This document shows positions 42,890 through 51,154 of a stretch of 64,000 nucleotides of DNA, in pieces. Origin of the DNA: JAAEUB01 sp964550345. GTDB lineage: Bacteria > Pseudomonadota > Alphaproteobacteria > Rhodobacterales > Rhodobacteraceae. Location of the stretch: contig CAZJYZ010000002.1 of the NCBI GenBank assembly GCA_964550345.1, positions 62,001-126,000 of the forward strand, read 5' to 3'. A program made the translations under genes and the position numbers. Every line of letters begins with the position of its first letter. Positions within the stretch are counted from its first letter, which is position 1. The notes under the pieces are model-generated. The model was not told where the DNA came from, did no database searches, and saw only the letters and a list, made by a program, of their open reading frames with translations.

Positions 42890-43810
42890 ATGAGCATTGA
42901 GGTGATTCCCTTTGATAAGGCCGAGCCGCTGCTGGATTGGGCCGGATTGACGGATGCTTTACGGGCTGGCCATGAATTGCCGCGCGCGCAGGTTGCCGAC
43001 AGTTTCCTTTACCGCGGCAATGACACGATGCTCTCGCGCTCCGCCTGGATAGACGGGCTGGGACTGGCGGTGAAGACCGCAACGATTTTTCCTGACAATC
43101 CGGCTGAAAACAAACCTAGCATCAATGGTGCTGTCAACCTGTATGGCGACAGTGACGGCGTGCTTGAGGCAATCGTTGATTTTCATCTGGTGACAAAGTG
43201 GAAAACTGCCGGAGACAGCTTGTTAGCGGCCAAGTTGCTGGCGCGGCCAGAGAGCAAGTGCATACTCATCGTTGGGGCCGGAAATGTGGCCCATGCGCTG
43301 TATGATGCTTATGCCAGCGCCTTTCCCGGTGCGCGTTTCATGGTCTGGAACCGGACGCCGGAAAAGGCCGAGGCAATGGCCGCAATGTACGATAATATGC
43401 TGGTGGCATCAGATCTGGAAACTGTGGTGCGGCTGGCTGATATTGTAACCTGTGCCACCATGAGCCTGTCCCCGGTGATCAAGGGTGAATGGCTGCAACC
43501 CGGTCAGCATATTGATCTGATAGGCGCTTATCGCCCTGATATGCGGGAAACTGATGATACGGCTTTGAGCAAGGCGCAGGTCTTTCTAGATAGCCGCGAA
43601 ACGGTGCTGGAACATATTGGCGAGTTGAAAGACCCGATCGAACGTGGCGTATTCAAGCCCGAGGATGTCAGGGGCGACTTTTATGACATAGCGGCTGGCG
43701 AGTTTGCCCGCAGAAACGACGATGAGATTACCTTGTTCAAAAACGGTGGCGGGGCGCATCTTGACCTGATGACCTCCCGTTACATTCTGGATAAGTGGAA
43801 CAAGCGATGA
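42890..43810 (+). CDS. ornithine cyclodeaminase/mu-crystallin family protein
   Basis: The 306-residue protein has the OCD layout: an N-terminal dimerisation half with ADSFLYRGNDTMLSRSAWIDGLGLAVKTATIFPDN, then a Rossmann motif (ILIVGAGNVAHALYDAYASAFPGARFMVWNRTPEKAEAM) and VGDFYDIAAGEFARRNDDEITLFKNGG-type C-terminus. The family includes ornithine cyclodeaminase, alanine dehydrogenase and ketimine reductases, so the substrate is open. The ATG at 42890 is the usual start; the frame is open upstream. It is coupled to the next gene. Confidence 0.88.
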   Translation: MSIEVIPFDKAEPLLDWAGLTDALRAGHELPRAQVADSFLYRGNDTMLSRSAWIDGLGLAVKTATIFPDNPAENKPSINGAVNLYGDSDGVLEAIVDFHLVTKWKTAGDSLLAAKLLARPESKCILIVGAGNVAHALYDAYASAFPGARFMVWNRTPEKAEAMAAMYDNMLVASDLETVVRLADIVTCATMSLSPVIKGEWLQPGQHIDLIGAYRPDMRETDDTALSKAQVFLDSRETVLEHIGELKDPIERGVFKPEDVRGDFYDIAAGEFARRNDDEITLFKNGGGAHLDLMTSRYILDKWNKR

Positions 43811-44598
43811 TCACTGAGGCTCAGGTAGCGGCTTTTCAGCGCGACGGGGTAGTAATGATACCCGGTGCCATGACGGATTGGGTTGATGTCATGCGCGCAG
43901 GGGTGGAGCAAAATCTGGAAAACCCCGGGGAATATGCCAGCGAAAACGGGGTGACCGAGGGGCGATTTTTTGACGACTACGTCAATTGGCAACGCATCCC
44001 GGAATTTGAACAAATTGTCAGATCAAGCCCCGCCGCTGAGATTGCGGCAAAGTTAATGCGTTCAAAGACTGCGCAATTTTTTCATGATCACGTGCTGGTC
44101 AAGGACCCAGGCACCCCTACGCTGACACCCTGGCATCAGGATGGCCCGTACTATTTTGTTGAAGGGGAACAGACGGTCAGTTTCTGGATGCCGCTGGACC
44201 CGGTCGAAGATGCCAGCCTGCGTTTTATTGCCGGTTCGCACCTTTGGAAACACCCGGTGCGACCAGTCAGTTGGGCTGACAACAGCGATTTCTATGATGC
44301 AAAACAAAAATGGACCGAAGTGCCCGACCCGGATGCCGATCCGGGCGACATGGAGGTTCTTGAATGGCCAATGCAGCCCGGAGATGTGGTCCTTTTTGAT
44401 TTTCGCTCTGTGCACGGTGCACGCGGCAACCTTGGTAAAACCCGCCGCCGTGCCCTTTCACTGAGGTGGGTTGGCGATGATGCGCGCTATGTCGAGCGTC
44501 CCGGCAGAACGTCGCCACCCTTTCCCGGTCACGGCATGCAGCCGGGTGCAAAGCTCCGCGATGACTGGTTTCCGGTGATCTGGAGTGAACCTACGTGA
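43807..44598 (+). CDS. phytanoyl-CoA dioxygenase (PhyH) family protein
   Basis: The 263-residue protein is an Fe(II)/2-oxoglutarate oxygenase: WHQDGPYYF gives the first His and Asp ligands, FDFRSVHGARGN the distal His, and RRRALSLRW the 2-oxoglutarate arginine. PhyH members hydroxylate lipids, ectoine and small acids; the substrate is unknown. It overlaps the OCD gene by 4 nt (ATGA) and the next hydrolase gene by 4 nt (GTGA). Confidence 0.9.
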   Translation: MITEAQVAAFQRDGVVMIPGAMTDWVDVMRAGVEQNLENPGEYASENGVTEGRFFDDYVNWQRIPEFEQIVRSSPAAEIAAKLMRSKTAQFFHDHVLVKDPGTPTLTPWHQDGPYYFVEGEQTVSFWMPLDPVEDASLRFIAGSHLWKHPVRPVSWADNSDFYDAKQKWTEVPDPDADPGDMEVLEWPMQPGDVVLFDFRSVHGARGNLGKTRRRALSLRWVGDDARYVERPGRTSPPFPGHGMQPGAKLRDDWFPVIWSEPT

Positions 44599-45521
44599 GC
44601 TGGCTTCTTGCCCTGTTGGGTCTAGGCGTTCTGATTTCTCTGCCATATCTTCTAGAAGCAACGCGAAAACCCGTTGACCCCACCGGGGACGGCGAGGGCA
44701 ACAGTGAATTTGCCGAACTGCATGAAGGTACCACGCATTTCCAGTGGCACGGAAACAAGGGAGGGCGTGTTCTGGTCATGGTGCATGGCCTGTCTACCCC
44801 GTCCTGGGTGTTCTCCGGCTTAATACCTGCCTTTAACATGATGGGGTATTCAGTTCTGACATATGACCTGTACGGGCGGGGCTTGTCCGCACGTCCTGAT
44901 GGGTCACAGGACAAGGATTTTTTCGTCGATCAGTTGCATGATTTGTTGGAGGATCAGGCTCTTGAACGGGACATTACGCTGTTTGGCTATTCGATGGGGG
45001 GTGCGATCGCGACTGCTTTCGCTGCCGGGGAACCGGAGCGCGTTGAGCGGCTGATCCTGCTGGCCCCTGCCGGAATAGATTATACGCCCGCCCCTCTATT
45101 GGCGATGGCGGCCGAGTGGGGCCGACCGGGTGAGTGGCTTTGGGGGCTTTTGGGCGCATGGCATTTGCGCAGAGGTGCTGCGGCCGACGCACGCCGACCC
45201 ACAATTTTGCCGGACCTGATATCCCGCATGCGCAAGGAAACTTCCAGAAAAGGCTACCTGCCTGCCGTATTGTCGTCTGAACGCAACATGCTAAGCGAAG
45301 TGCTGGGGGATGAGCACCGGGCGCTGGCCCAAAGTAATGTGGCCGTTGTGGCGATCTGGGGTGAACATGATGATGTGATACCGATCAGCTCAGTCGGAAA
45401 ACTGACAGAGTGGAACCGGGAGGCCTATCAATATGTGATTCCAGGTGCGGTACATTCTCTGGGCTACACCAACCCCAAAGAAGTCGTGGCCGCCGTCCAT
45501 GAGCATTTGCGCGAAGTGTGA
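44595..45521 (+). CDS. membrane-anchored alpha/beta hydrolase
   Basis: The 308-residue protein opens with a single hydrophobic segment (about 2-20) and then an alpha/beta hydrolase domain: VMVHGLSTPSWVF (oxyanion loop), GYSMGGAIATAFA (nucleophile Ser), WGEHDDVIP (Asp) and GAVHSLGY (His). The start is a GTG overlapping the PhyH stop. The substrate is unknown; coupling suggests a shared pathway with OCD and PhyH. Confidence 0.88.
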   Translation: MSWLLALLGLGVLISLPYLLEATRKPVDPTGDGEGNSEFAELHEGTTHFQWHGNKGGRVLVMVHGLSTPSWVFSGLIPAFNMMGYSVLTYDLYGRGLSARPDGSQDKDFFVDQLHDLLEDQALERDITLFGYSMGGAIATAFAAGEPERVERLILLAPAGIDYTPAPLLAMAAEWGRPGEWLWGLLGAWHLRRGAAADARRPTILPDLISRMRKETSRKGYLPAVLSSERNMLSEVLGDEHRALAQSNVAVVAIWGEHDDVIPISSVGKLTEWNREAYQYVIPGAVHSLGYTNPKEVVAAVHEHLREV

Positions 45522-45573
45522 AACTGCCTGCCGGAAGAAGCGCAAGCCTTTTTGAGCCTCCTCAAATAAAACA

Positions 45574-45600
45574 AACCCCCGCGGCAGGGCCACGGGGGTT
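45574..45600 (-). terminator. intrinsic terminator of rpsU
   Basis: A 12-bp stem (AACCCCCGTGGC / GCCGCGGGGGTT, with one G-U pair) and 3-nt loop is followed on the minus strand by TTTGTTTTATTT. It lies 26 nt after the rpsU stop and may also stop leftover transcription from the hydrolase gene on the plus strand. Confidence 0.85.
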
Positions 45601-45626
45601 CATATTCTTCACATCGCTCGGATGAT

Positions 45627-45833
45627 TTACATCATTCCTTCGCGTTGCGCTTTTTTCCGAGCCAGTTTGCGTGCACGGCGAATTGCTTCAGCCTTTTGGC
45701 GCGCTTTTTTCTCGGAGGGTTTCTCGAAATGTTGCCGAAGCTTCATTTCGCGGAAAACGCCCTCACGCTGCAGTTTCTTTTTCAGGGCACGAAGCGCCTG
45801 ATCGACATTGTTGTCGCGAACACTGACCTGCAT
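45627..45833 (-). CDS. rpsU: ribosomal protein S21
   Basis: The 68-residue basic protein has the bS21 signature: MQVSVRDNNVDQALRALKKKLQREG, then REMKLRQHFEKPSEKKARQKAEA and a Lys/Arg-rich tail. bS21 helps mRNA selection on the small subunit. GAAAGGTGGTG lies upstream of the ATG. Confidence 0.97.
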   Translation of the reverse strand: MQVSVRDNNVDQALRALKKKLQREGVFREMKLRQHFEKPSEKKARQKAEAIRRARKLARKKAQREGMM

Positions 45834-45947
45834 GTGGTGTCACCACCTTTCTAGGTTTGAGTTTGCAAAATTGCACGAGGGGGCCGTATAGCAGTGGTAC
45901 GGGCTGGTGTCTAGCTTCCCTGCGGACACAGTTCGCAGGGGGGACAC

Positions 45948-46994
45948 ATGGTCGCAAAACTCATGATTTACGGGGCCTATGGCTATACTGGCCGGTTGAT
46001 TGCCGCACAGGCAATCGCGCAGGGGCATGAGGTGATTCTGTCCGGGCGTGACCCGGAAAAACTGGGTAAAGTGGCGAAAGACCTGTCAGCGCCACAGGTT
46101 GCTTTTGAGCTTACTGACGGCCCCGCTATGCGCGCGGCGCTTGGTGCCGTGGGCATTGTCATAAACGCTGCCGGTCCCTTCACGCACACTTCCAAGCCAA
46201 TGCTGGATGCCTGTCTGGATACCGGCACGCATTATCTTGATATTACCGGTGAAGTTGGTGTTCTGGCGGCCTGCGCTGCGCGCAGTGACGAGGCAAAAGC
46301 TGCCGGGATCACGGTGATGCCCGGTTGTGGTTTTGATGTGGTGCCGACCGATTGTATGGCCGCCATGCTGGCCAAACAGATGCCGGATGCAACGCGGCTG
46401 AGGCTTGGTTTTTCGGGTCTGGTACAGGCTTCGCGTGGCACCATGCGCACCGCGGCAATGTTCGTGGCTGATCCGGTTCTTGAGCGCCGGAATGGCAGGA
46501 TTGTCCCGCGTGAAGGTCCGCTTGATGCCATGGTGGATTTCGGAAAAGAGCCCGAACGGGTTTACGCCCTGTCCTGGGGGGATATCGAAACGGCGGCCCA
46601 TACAACTGGCATTGGAAATATCGAGGTGTTTTCCGTCCCCCCGAACGGCGCTGAAATTCTTTACCGGATACCGGGCTTTTTTCGCTCTTTCCTTGGCACA
46701 AGGCTGGGCAACAAACTGATGCTGGCTTTAGTCGCGCGCGCGCCGGAAGGGCCGGATCAGGCACAGCGGCAACAAGGATATGGCATTGTGGTCGGTACGG
46801 TGTGGAACGATGCGGGTGAAAGTCTGACGCTTCGGTTGCGCACTGCGGATGGCTACCACCTGACTGCGCTGACCTCAGTTGAAATAGCCCGGCGGGTCAT
46901 GTCGGGCCATGTGGCTACAGGGTTTCAGACCCCGGCAGGCGCATTTGGCAGTGATTTCATCCTTACCTTTGAAGGATCCGGGATGATTGATTGA
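45948..46994 (+). CDS. saccharopine dehydrogenase-like NAD(P)-dependent oxidoreductase
   Basis: The 348-residue protein has a Rossmann start (LMIYGAYGYTGRLIAAQAIAQGHEVILSGRD), NAAGPFTHTSKPMLDACLDTGTHYLDITGE and VMPGCGFDVVPTDCMA. These match the saccharopine dehydrogenase/trans-acting enoyl reductase group rather than true lysine enzymes. Its substrate is unknown. It is 57 nt from the COQ9 gene and may be its first operon gene. Confidence 0.88.
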   Translation: MVAKLMIYGAYGYTGRLIAAQAIAQGHEVILSGRDPEKLGKVAKDLSAPQVAFELTDGPAMRAALGAVGIVINAAGPFTHTSKPMLDACLDTGTHYLDITGEVGVLAACAARSDEAKAAGITVMPGCGFDVVPTDCMAAMLAKQMPDATRLRLGFSGLVQASRGTMRTAAMFVADPVLERRNGRIVPREGPLDAMVDFGKEPERVYALSWGDIETAAHTTGIGNIEVFSVPPNGAEILYRIPGFFRSFLGTRLGNKLMLALVARAPEGPDQAQRQQGYGIVVGTVWNDAGESLTLRLRTADGYHLTALTSVEIARRVMSGHVATGFQTPAGAFGSDFILTFEGSGMID

Positions 46995-47051
46995 AGCCTG
47001 CGCTTCTGTCGCCTAAAACTGTCCGGGATACCCCGCAAAAGGGAAACGAAA

Positions 47052-47705
47052 GTGTCGGATGATACCCAAAAAGATATTCTGCTGGATGCAGCCCTTGCCC
47101 ATGTTCCGTTTGACGGCTGGTCACAGGCCAGTTTCGATGCGGCAATTGCAGATGCAGGGATCGACAGGGCTGAGGCACAGGCGCTGTTCCCCCGTGGGCC
47201 GGTAGACATGGCTTTGGCCTATCACCAGCGGGGTGACGCCGAAATGGTCCTGCGCATGCAAGGGGCCGATTTTGACGCGCTCAAATATAGCCAAAAGATT
47301 GCAGCCGCCTTGCGGTTCCGGCTGGAGGTGGCTGATCGTGAATTAGTACGCAAGGGTATGGCGCTGTTTGCATTGCCGCAACATGCGGGGATCGGGGCAA
47401 GTGCCGTCTGGCAGACATGCGGTCTGATTTGGGAAACACTGGGGGACACGTCGCGGGACGTGAACTGGTACACAAAACGCGCGACATTATCGGGTGTTTA
47501 TAGCTCGACCGTGTTGTTCTGGCTGGGCGATGACAGCGATGGCAACAAGGACACATGGGATTTCATTGATCGCCGCATCGGTGATGTTATGCGTTTCGAA
47601 GCCTTCAAGGGCAAGGCGCGTGAAACAGGATTGTTCAAGGCCTTCATGCGCGGCCCGGGGCAAATTCTGGATCAGATTAAAGCGCCGGGTGGAGACGGAA
47701 AATGA
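47052..47705 (+). CDS. COQ9 family protein
   Basis: COQ9 proteins bind isoprenoid lipids and assist COQ7-type hydroxylation in ubiquinone synthesis. The 217-residue protein has the TetR-like N-terminal part (ILLDAALAHVPFDGWSQASFDAAIADAG) and the C-terminal LIWETLGDTSRDVNWYTKRATLSGVYSSTVLFWLGD motif, which identifies the family. The start is a GTG. It overlaps the quinone oxidoreductase gene by 4 nt. Confidence 0.94.
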   Translation: MSDDTQKDILLDAALAHVPFDGWSQASFDAAIADAGIDRAEAQALFPRGPVDMALAYHQRGDAEMVLRMQGADFDALKYSQKIAAALRFRLEVADRELVRKGMALFALPQHAGIGASAVWQTCGLIWETLGDTSRDVNWYTKRATLSGVYSSTVLFWLGDDSDGNKDTWDFIDRRIGDVMRFEAFKGKARETGLFKAFMRGPGQILDQIKAPGGDGK

Positions 47706-48691
47706 CCACGAGTGACACGATGCGTGCGATTGAAATTACGGCACCCGGCGGACCGGAAATGCTGCAGCTTTGCGAACGACCGGTTCCGGCGCCCGGATAT
47801 GGCGAGATCCTGATCCGTGTGGCCTATGCCGGAATAAACCGCCCCGATGCGTTGCAGCGTGCCGGTGCCTATGCGCCGCCGAAAGGGGCCAGCGACCTGC
47901 CGGGGCTTGAGGCGTCTGGTGAGATTGTGGCTATGGGCGAGGGCGTCACCCAATGGGCCGTTGGGGACAAGGTTTGTGCCCTGCTTCCCGGCGGTGGTTA
48001 TGCCGAATTCGTTACCTGCCCGGCGGCGCATGCTCTGCCTGTGCCTGAAAATATGGACATGAAATCAGCCGCTTGCCTGCCTGAAACCTACTACACCGTT
48101 TTTTCCAACGTGTTCATGCGCGGTGGTCTGAAAGCTGGCGAGCGGTTTTTGGTACATGGCGGTTCCAGCGGCATCGGCACCACGGCGATCCAGCTCGCGG
48201 GCGTCTTTGGCGCGCGCGTATTCACCACGGCAGGATCGGACGAAAAATGTCAGATCTGTGCAGATTTGGGTGCTGAAAGGGTGATCAATTATCGTGAAGA
48301 GGATTTTGTTGAGGTGCTGAAGGCTGAGGGCGGTGCCAACCTGATCCTCGACATGGTTGGGGGCGATTACATCCCGCGCAATATCCGGGCGCTGGCCGAT
48401 GAGGGACGCATGGTGCACATCGCTTTCCTGACCGGGCCTAAAGTAGAGCTGAACTTCGCCCAGATCATGGCGCGGCGGCTGCACGTCACCGGTTCTACCC
48501 TGCGCCCGCAAAGTGACCTAGCCAAAGCACGGATTGCGAAAAACCTGCATACCCATGTCTGGCCATTGCTGGACAGCGGCCGGGTGGCCCCGGTGATGGA
48601 TCAGGAATTCGCACTCGAAAAAGCCGCAGATGCGCATGCCCGCATGGAAGCAGGTGACCATATCGGGAAAATCGTGCTGAAGGTTGGCTGA
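47702..48691 (+). CDS. zinc-free NAD(P)H:quinone oxidoreductase (MDR family)
   Basis: The 329-residue protein belongs to the PIG3/QOR branch of medium-chain dehydrogenases: GINRPDALQRAGAYAPPKGASDLPGLEASG, LPGGGYAEFV, and the nucleotide-binding HGGSSGIGTTAIQLAG. No zinc-binding cysteines are seen. It is coupled to the COQ9 gene (ATGA overlap), which fits a quinone-related role. Confidence 0.93.
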   Translation: MTTSDTMRAIEITAPGGPEMLQLCERPVPAPGYGEILIRVAYAGINRPDALQRAGAYAPPKGASDLPGLEASGEIVAMGEGVTQWAVGDKVCALLPGGGYAEFVTCPAAHALPVPENMDMKSAACLPETYYTVFSNVFMRGGLKAGERFLVHGGSSGIGTTAIQLAGVFGARVFTTAGSDEKCQICADLGAERVINYREEDFVEVLKAEGGANLILDMVGGDYIPRNIRALADEGRMVHIAFLTGPKVELNFAQIMARRLHVTGSTLRPQSDLAKARIAKNLHTHVWPLLDSGRVAPVMDQEFALEKAADAHARMEAGDHIGKIVLKVG

Positions 48692-48826
48692 CTACAAGCT
48701 GGATTCGGAATTTTCACCTGAGGTTGGCCGAGTGCCAGCCAGGCATAACTTAACACCTTTGTGAATTGGCACTGGTCCGATTTGGTGTTGGAGTGCCAAG
48801 CGAACATTCTCGAAGGAGATCAGGCC

Positions 48827-49234
48827 GTGACTTTCTGGATTCTCGCCGTTTTGGCGCTTTTCTTTTTGCAGAGCATAGCCGGACCCTGCGTGCGTTACCT
48901 GCAAAGCGGGCTGAAACATCTGGGCACCGCAATGGGTCCGCGTGACAATCCACCCGAAATGCCCGTAATTGGTGCCCGGCTGGACCGGGCTTTCAAGAAC
49001 CTGGTCGAGGCATTGCTGGTGTTCCTGCCGGTGTCGCTTTTGCTGGAAATGAAAGACCTGGGGGTGGGCACGGCACTAACCGGGGCGATGGTTTTCTTCT
49101 GGGCGCGCGTGGCTTATGTGCCAGCTTACATCACCGGCGTACCGGGGGTCAGGTCTGCGGTATGGACCATTGGGCATGCAGGGATCGTGACGATGGTAGT
49201 GGCGCTGGTAAAGGGTGTTACGGCCGCAGGGTAA
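48827..49234 (+). CDS. MAPEG family membrane protein
   Basis: The 135-residue protein has four hydrophobic segments and the MAPEG features AMGPRDNPP, LDRAFKNLVEALLVFLPVSLLLEM and MVFFWARVAYVPAYITGVPGVRS. Related proteins are microsomal glutathione transferases; bacterial members are mostly untested. The GTG at 48827 is chosen because the first helix starts right there and GAAGGAG lies upstream. Confidence 0.88.
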   Translation: MTFWILAVLALFFLQSIAGPCVRYLQSGLKHLGTAMGPRDNPPEMPVIGARLDRAFKNLVEALLVFLPVSLLLEMKDLGVGTALTGAMVFFWARVAYVPAYITGVPGVRSAVWTIGHAGIVTMVVALVKGVTAAG

Positions 49235-49319
49235 AACGCGATAATCGCTTGAAAACCCCCCAAAAGACCCCACCTATATAACAGGATCGTGATAATGGAG
49301 CCGGAAGTAGGAGGGTATT

Positions 49320-49481
49320 ATGGCTGTTGTAAAAGCGGATTGCAGCGGATCGCTGGGAATGGCGTGGTTTGCTGGTTGGTTATTCGCCCTTGGGTATCTT
49401 GATCTGGGGTTCTGGCAAGGGGTTTTGGGCCTGCTGTTATGGCCTTATTACATTGGCGTGGCACTGGCTGGAGCGGGGTAA
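49320..49481 (+). CDS. 53-residue small membrane protein
   Basis: This short open frame starts with an ATG preceded by GGAGGGT. It encodes a 53-residue protein that is nearly all hydrophobic after residue 10, with GMAWFAGWLFALGYLDLGFW and GVLGLLLWPYYIGVALAGA likely forming two short membrane segments. I do not recognise it. It ends 12 nt before the convergent RNase T2 gene, and no other gene claims the space. Confidence 0.65.
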   Translation: MAVVKADCSGSLGMAWFAGWLFALGYLDLGFWQGVLGLLLWPYYIGVALAGAG

Positions 49482-49493
49482 AACACTTTCAGC

Positions 49494-50123
49494 CTATCGC
49501 ACCGGATCAAACAAAGCCCGCTCGGCTTGACAATCACGCACCACATCCGCGCTGCAAATCCGTGGCTGTAAATCGCGTGTGAGGCACAGGCGCGCTTCTT
49601 GGATGCGGTTTTGTTTGCAGGTGATTGTAACCATGTCTCCTTGCCAGTTTTCGTTACTGGCAAGAAATGCGTCTTCGATGACCGAGGCGGGCAGGCGTAC
49701 CGGATTCTCAAGTTTACGAAACACCGGGGGCCGCGTGACGCCCTCATATGCCAGACGCGCGAGGCGGTAGTAGTCTTGCGGATTTAGACCCGAACAGGTT
49801 CCGTGTTTCTTCCATTGATACCAGGCAGAGCCACCCGAGCCCATGATATCCGCCATAGCAGCTGTGTCAGCCCGGGAAGGCGCGCGAAAACCTGACCGGC
49901 AATAGCTGGGCCAGCCTTGTTCAAATTGCGGCCAAAGCCCGTGCAGGACCCAGCCAAAATCCTTGTCATCCTCGCATTGCTGGGCATTACGGGCGTCGCC
50001 CTCAAGCGCGCACCAAGTTGGGGACCAGGACAGGGACAGAACGTAATAGTCGAATTCGCCTGCAGGCTTACCCTCAGCATGGGCTATGTTGGTCGCAAAG
50101 ATAAGGGCGAGCAGCCAGCGCAT
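49494..50123 (-). CDS. secreted RNase T2 family ribonuclease
   Basis: The 209-residue protein has a signal peptide (cut after NIAHAEG, about 16) and both active-site blocks of RNase T2: HGLWPQF (CAS I) and WKKHGTC (CAS II). Several cysteines suit disulfide bonds in the periplasm. It should degrade RNA outside the cytoplasm. The ATG at 50123 gives the signal peptide; an open frame reaching 50477 upstream is not coding. Confidence 0.92.
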   Translation of the reverse strand: MRWLLALIFATNIAHAEGKPAGEFDYYVLSLSWSPTWCALEGDARNAQQCEDDKDFGWVLHGLWPQFEQGWPSYCRSGFRAPSRADTAAMADIMGSGGSAWYQWKKHGTCSGLNPQDYYRLARLAYEGVTRPPVFRKLENPVRLPASVIEDAFLASNENWQGDMVTITCKQNRIQEARLCLTRDLQPRICSADVVRDCQAERALFDPVR

Positions 50124-50258
50124 TTTCTCTTTCCTCTTTTCGTTCGGCGCAGTATATACCCGATAAGTTCCCCGACAACGGAAACCCGCCTGAACGAGGG
50201 CAGCCCCAGCAAGGGCATGGGTAAGACGTGGCAAAGTTATATGCAAAGGAGTGCACAT

Positions 50259-51002
50259 ATGGGCAAACCGATTATGGCCAAGGCCACCGCCGTCTGGCTG
50301 GTGGATAACACAACGATCAGCTTCAAGCAGATCGCAGATTTTTGCGGCCTGCATGAACTTGAGGTGCAGGGCATCGCTGATGGCGATGTTGCAACCGGCG
50401 TGAAAGGCTTTGACCCGATCGCGAATAATCAGTTGGTTCAGGAAGAAATTGACGCGGCTGAAAAAGATCCGCTGCACAAGCTGAAGCTGAAGTTTTATGC
50501 TGCTGCATTGGGCGAAGAAAAACGCCGTGGCCCGCGCTATACGCCATTGTCCAAACGGCAGGACCGCCCCGCGTCAATCCTGTGGCTGGTCAAATTCCAC
50601 CCCGAGCTTTTAGACGGCCAGATCTCGAAGTTGGTTGGCACCACCAAGCCCACCATTCAGGCCATCCGTGAGCGCACCCACTGGAACATCAATAATATCG
50701 AGCCGATTGACCCGGTAGCGCTGGGCCTTTGCAAACAATCCGAGCTGGACGCGGCCGTGCAAAAGGCAAATGCCCGCATCGCCAAAGAAGGTGGCGGTAT
50801 GTCGGATGATGAGCGGCGCAAGCTGGTCTCGACCGAGCAAAGCCTGGGTATGGAGGCTGAACCTAAGATACCCACGGCCATTGAAGGGCTTGAGACCTTT
50901 ACCCTGTCAGAAACCGACGAGAAGGAAGAGGAAGAAGAGAAGGTCGATGCCGACAGCTTCTTCAACCTCCCGGATGATGACAGTAACGGTGACGAAGACT
51001 GA
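50259..51002 (+). CDS. trcR: TrcR/DUF1013 cell-cycle transcriptional regulator
   Basis: DUF1013 proteins are conserved across alphaproteobacteria and described in Caulobacter as the cell-cycle regulator TrcR. The 247-residue protein matches: KATAVWLVDNTTISFKQIADFCGLHELEVQGIADG, RRGPRYTPLSKRQDRP and TKPTIQAIRERTHWN, followed by an acidic C-terminal tail. AAAGGAG precedes the ATG. An intrinsic terminator follows directly. Confidence 0.92.
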   Translation: MGKPIMAKATAVWLVDNTTISFKQIADFCGLHELEVQGIADGDVATGVKGFDPIANNQLVQEEIDAAEKDPLHKLKLKFYAAALGEEKRRGPRYTPLSKRQDRPASILWLVKFHPELLDGQISKLVGTTKPTIQAIRERTHWNINNIEPIDPVALGLCKQSELDAAVQKANARIAKEGGGMSDDERRKLVSTEQSLGMEAEPKIPTAIEGLETFTLSETDEKEEEEEKVDADSFFNLPDDDSNGDED

Positions 51003-51006
51003 AACA

Positions 51007-51035
51007 AAAAACCCCGGCCCAGCGCCGGGGTTTTT
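51007..51035 (+). terminator. intrinsic terminator of trcR
   Basis: A stem of seven GC pairs (CCCCGGC / GCCGGGG) flanked by A-run and T-run (TTTTT) with a 5-nt loop begins 5 nt after the trcR stop. The A/T flanks make it work in both directions. Confidence 0.92.
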
Positions 51036-51154
51036 CGTCGCCGGGAATGTTGGTCCGCTTTGAGCCCAATTTACCGGAATGCTGCTTTGCGGTGAACGGC
51101 AGTAAATGCGCTGCTTTGTTGTATATTACAGAAGTGTTGTTATGGCTGTTCACC

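Noticed and set aside
50124..50477. N-terminal extension of the RNase T2 gene
   Set aside because: It is antisense to trcR and would place the signal peptide inside the protein.
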